A DNA stretch of 17,983 nt. Source: JBHHYR01 sp046757585. Its GTDB lineage: Bacteria; Desulfobacterota; Binatia; HRBIN30. Shown here piece by piece: positions 15,712 through 17,983 of the stretch. The notes under the pieces are model-generated. The model was not told the DNA's origin. It was given only the letters and a program-made list of their open reading frames with translations, and ran no database searches. The stretch covers positions 1-17,983 of the forward strand of contig JBHHYR010000060.1 of the NCBI GenBank assembly GCA_046757585.1, read 5' to 3'. Position 1 is the first letter of the stretch. The number at the start of each line of letters is the position of its first letter. The translations under genes and the position numbers were made by a program.

Positions 15712-15864
15712 ATGGAGAAGGGCTCGCATGTGCACGGGATTCTTGGGGCACTCGGAGGCGTACTGATCGCCCTGCTCGCCATTGTTATCGGCGCCGGCAC
15801 CGTCCTGCTCTTCGGTACGGGGGAGCATGGGCCGCACAGTACGGCGGTCGAGCATCAGCCGTAG
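15712..15864 (+). CDS. 50-residue single-pass small membrane protein
   Basis: A short gene below usual length cut-offs. AAAGGAGG lies 6 bases before the ATG, one of the strongest ribosome-binding sites in the window. The product starts MEKGSHVHG, has one continuous hydrophobic helix (about 10-34) with small-residue spacing (Gly12, Gly16, Ala20, Ala23, Gly27) that favours helix packing, and ends in a polar tail with three histidines (39, 42 and 48). No family is recognised. The N-terminus also carries His6 and His8, so metal contact is conceivable but speculative. It is transcribed away from the Rrf2 gene, and its last 10 bases overlap the 3' end of the convergent dihydropteroate synthase gene. 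Confidence 0.65.
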   Translation: MEKGSHVHGILGALGGVLIALLAIVIGAGTVLLFGTGEHGPHSTAVEHQP

Positions 15865-16706
15865 CGACGCGCCGTGTCTCGGATAGCTTGTGCCACACGA
15901 ACGACATCGACGGTCGCAGCGACGTCGTGGGTGCGAACCAGCGCGGCACCATTGTAGACGGCGATAGCGACGGCACCGAGCGAGCCGTACAGGCGCTCGG
16001 CAGGCTGCGGTCGCCCTGCGAGCTTGCCGATGAACGACTTACGCGACACGCCGACCAGCAGCGGCTGGCCCAGCCGGCGGAAGCGGGAGAGCGCGTCGAG
16101 CATGAGACAATCCACCTCGTACCAGGGAACCGCGCCGCGCCGGAAGAAACCCAGGCCCGGATCGAGCACGATGCGCCGGCGGGCGATGTGAGCCGCGCCC
16201 GCGCGGGCGAGGCATTGGCGCAGAAGCGACGCGATCATCCTGGTGGGCACCGCGGTGCTCGGACCCCGCTCGCACGCCATCAGGATGACGCCCGCGCTCC
16301 GGCGGGCCACCGTGCCCATCGCCCGATCACGACTGAAGCCGCTGACGTCGTTGATGATTGAAGCGCCCGCGTCCAACGCGGCCGCAGCAACCCGGCTGCG
16401 CTGCGTGTCCGCGGAAATCGGTACACTCACCACGTCCCGCAGTGCATCGATGGCCGCTGTCATGCGCCGGGTTTCTTCGTCCTCGTCGATCGCTCCTCCG
16501 AGGTAGGGCGCGGTGGACATCGCACCGACGTCGAGTATGTCAGCACCCTCGTCCACCATCCGCACGGCAAGCCTCCGCAGCGCACTACGGCGGCGGGCCA
16601 CCGAGCCTCGATAGAACGACTCCGGGCTCACGTTGATGGCACCAACGACACGAACCGGGAAACGGTCGCCGACCTCGACCCCGGCAAGATTGGCGTACAT
16701 GTTCAT
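15855..16706 (-). CDS. folP: dihydropteroate synthase, divergent type
   Basis: Folate-pathway TIM-barrel enzyme joining p-aminobenzoate to dihydropterin pyrophosphate; 283 residues from the ATG at 16706. Pterin-binding motifs are present: GAINVSPESF (22-31), DILDVGAMST (56-65), SADTQRSRV (98-106), INDVSG (118-123), LDPGLGF (181-187), GVSRKSFIG (219-227) and RTHD (258-261). It departs from Escherichia coli FolP in three ways: SPESFYRGS instead of TPDSFSDGG, VGAMST instead of the GGEST loop, and LMACERG where MHMRG is usual. This resembles archaeal-like or non-canonical DHPS as I recall them. ATGs at 16733 and 16700 are alternatives; none has a clear Shine-Dalgarno. No other folate gene is nearby, so a role outside classical folate synthesis is possible. 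Confidence 0.8.
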   Translation of the reverse strand: MNMYANLAGVEVGDRFPVRVVGAINVSPESFYRGSVARRRSALRRLAVRMVDEGADILDVGAMSTAPYLGGAIDEDEETRRMTAAIDALRDVVSVPISADTQRSRVAAAALDAGASIINDVSGFSRDRAMGTVARRSAGVILMACERGPSTAVPTRMIASLLRQCLARAGAAHIARRRIVLDPGLGFFRRGAVPWYEVDCLMLDALSRFRRLGQPLLVGVSRKSFIGKLAGRPQPAERLYGSLGAVAIAVYNGAALVRTHDVAATVDVVRVAQAIRDTARRYG

Positions 16707-16837
16707 CCGACACGGAGGCGCGCCCGCAGGCATCCACAGCCGGGCGGTCGATCTCCTGGTCAGGCGTTCACCGGGCGAGCCCGCCGCGCCGCAGGTTCGA
16801 TGCTGCGCCGGTCACGCGGAGATCTGATCAGTTCAAT

Positions 16838-17617
16838 TCACTTCCCTTGCCACCGCGGCTTGCGCTTCTGCGCGAAGGCCGTGACCCCTTCCATCATGTC
16901 CTCGGAGCGGAACAAGGCGCTCACGAGCGGATACGACTTGTGCATGGCTTCTTCCAGCGGCAGCCCTTGGCTGAGCAGGCCGACCTGTTTTGTGGCGCGC
17001 ACGGACGCTGGTGAGCATTCGAGAATCTCGGCGGCCCAGCGCTCGGCGGCAGCGGACAGCTTCTGCGCCGGCACGACCTCGTTCACCAGGCCGAGCCGAT
17101 ATGCTTCGCCTGCGTTGATATGCTTGCCGGTCAGCATCATACCCATCGCCACCTTCGGGGGAACGTGTCGTGGCAGCCGTTGCATCCCTCCCGCCAGTGC
17201 GGCTAGGCCCACGCGTGGTTCCGGCAAGCCGAAGCGCGCGTGTTCCGCGGCAACGATAATGTCGCAGGCCAAGGCCATTTCAAAACCGCCACCGAGCGCC
17301 AGGCCGTTCACCGCCGCAATCAGCGGCTTGAATAGATCGAAGCGAGCCGTGATCCCTCCGAAACCGCCCTTGCCCAGTGTCACGGATCCCATACCGTGCT
17401 CCGCCGAGTACTTCAGATCGTTGCCAGCGGAAAACGCCTTCTCTCCGGCCCCGGTCAGAACGGCGATCCAGCACTCGGCGTCGCCGGCAAAGTCATCCCA
17501 GATCGCCGACAACTCCTGGTTGGCGGGCGGGTGCAGTGCATTCATCACTTCCGGGCGGTTGATCGTAATCCACGCAATGTGCTCGCGCTTCTCGTAGCGG
17601 ATGAATTCGTAGCTCAT
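16838..17617 (-). CDS. enoyl-CoA hydratase/isomerase family protein
   Basis: A 259-residue crotonase-fold enzyme, probably hydrating or isomerising an acyl-CoA in fatty-acid or related degradation. The oxyanion-hole strands AFSAGNDLK and NGLALGGGFEMALACDI are present. Both catalytic glutamates of true hydratases are kept (Glu113 in GGGFEM, Glu133 in FGLPEPRVG; numbering from the second ATG). The usual GGTQRLPR reads GGMQRLPR. The two ATGs at 17620 and 17617 are adjacent; GGAG sits 3 bases before the first and 6 before the second, so the second is preferred. The GST-like gene ends 57 bp upstream in the same orientation, suggesting an operon. Acyl chain specificity cannot be read. Confidence 0.9.
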   Translation of the reverse strand: MSYEFIRYEKREHIAWITINRPEVMNALHPPANQELSAIWDDFAGDAECWIAVLTGAGEKAFSAGNDLKYSAEHGMGSVTLGKGGFGGITARFDLFKPLIAAVNGLALGGGFEMALACDIIVAAEHARFGLPEPRVGLAALAGGMQRLPRHVPPKVAMGMMLTGKHINAGEAYRLGLVNEVVPAQKLSAAAERWAAEILECSPASVRATKQVGLLSQGLPLEEAMHKSYPLVSALFRSEDMMEGVTAFAQKRKPRWQGK

Positions 17618-17677
17618 CATGGTCTCCTCGTCTCGAGGCGGACATCACGGCGCCCCTGCGTCCCCCCGCTGCGCGCA

Positions 17678-17983
17678 CTAGCGCCCCTGCTGCTGCATCT
17701 GTGCCAGTGCCGCCTGTTGCTCGCCAAGCACCTTCTGCACCGCCGGCCGTTCCTGGACCTTGGCCCACCACGCCGCCAGTTTCGGGTGTCCATCGGTGAA
17801 CGCAGGCGCCCCGAGCATCGGCAGCAGCAACCCGGCGAAGAACATGGTCGGCACCAGCGCGCAGTCGGCCAGCGTAAAGGCAGCGCCGAGAGCGTACGGC
17901 CCCGATGACAGCATCCCTTCCAGCTGGTCCAGGCGGGTCTTGATGTCCGCCAATTTCTCGCGGATGAGCGTCTGATCCTTTTC
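17678..17983 (-). CDS. glutathione S-transferase-like protein, C-terminal part (5' end cut)
   Basis: The last 101 residues of a protein whose start lies beyond the right edge; the frame is open to the final base. SSGPYALGAAFTLADCALVPTMFF is the classic GST C-terminal domain stretch, with the S/T-xx-D capping box (TLAD) and helix alpha-6, followed by HPKLAAWWAKVQERPAVQ, the usual domain end. The tail is alanine/glutamine-rich. The N-terminal thioredoxin-like half with the glutathione-binding site is not in the window, so catalytic type is unknown. It lies just upstream of and co-directional with the enoyl-CoA hydratase. Confidence 0.85.
   Translation of the reverse strand, partial: EKDQTLIREKLADIKTRLDQLEGMLSSGPYALGAAFTLADCALVPTMFFAGLLLPMLGAPAFTDGHPKLAAWWAKVQERPAVQKVLGEQQAALAQMQQQGR

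Noticed and set aside
15398..15751. 117-codon minus-strand frame upstream of the Rrf2 gene
   Set aside because: No ribosome-binding site or family features; it covers the promoter region and overlaps the better-supported small membrane protein gene.

Overview
The window is a high-GC (roughly two-thirds G+C by eye) bacterial chromosomal segment from a Gram-negative, deltaproteobacterial-like lineage. Pointers are a secreted parallel beta-helix protein carrying Myxococcus-type cysteine-rich CDDGN repeats, an Rrf2-type Fe-S regulator next to a 7Fe ferredoxin, and an enoyl-CoA hydratase with a GST-like neighbour. The beta-helix protein ends in a domain I recall from uncultured Desulfobacterota_B/Binatia-type genomes. 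That lineage guess is inference; no rRNA or other marker gene is present.

Left part (1-5155, all minus strand): two tandem diiron proteins of the ferritin/R2-like fold, then a 99-residue double-CxxC zinc-ribbon protein whose start overlaps the second diiron stop codon, then an ABC ATPase and an FtsX-like permease that runs off the left edge. Upstream of the first diiron gene lies a perfect 7-bp inverted repeat (5266-5281). It could be a TetR-type operator for this cluster or a terminator of the gene on its other side. This is the best candidate here for an uncharacterised system.

Middle part (5320-9018, minus strand): a large secreted beta-helix protein, a GC-rich palindromic intergenic repeat (7658-7746), and a secreted M23 metallopeptidase with a complete zinc site. 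A 390-bp divergent intergenic region (9019-9408) follows.

Glycan part (9409-14456, plus strand): a five-gene operon whose first junctions overlap or nearly touch. It encodes a small anchored protein, a GT-C-type polytopic glycosyltransferase, two GT2 glycosyltransferases and a DUF2304 protein, consistent with polyprenyl-phosphate-linked cell-surface glycan synthesis. A short-chain dehydrogenase gene follows in the same direction.

Right part (14492-17983): an Rrf2 regulator and ferredoxin operon (minus) with a recognisable sigma70-like promoter and an inverted repeat at its expected start site; a divergently placed 50-residue small membrane protein with a very strong ribosome-binding site (plus); a dihydropteroate synthase of a divergent type (minus); an enoyl-CoA hydratase (minus); and a GST C-terminal-domain protein cut by the right edge. 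I saw no tRNA, rRNA, CRISPR array, transposase or phage gene.
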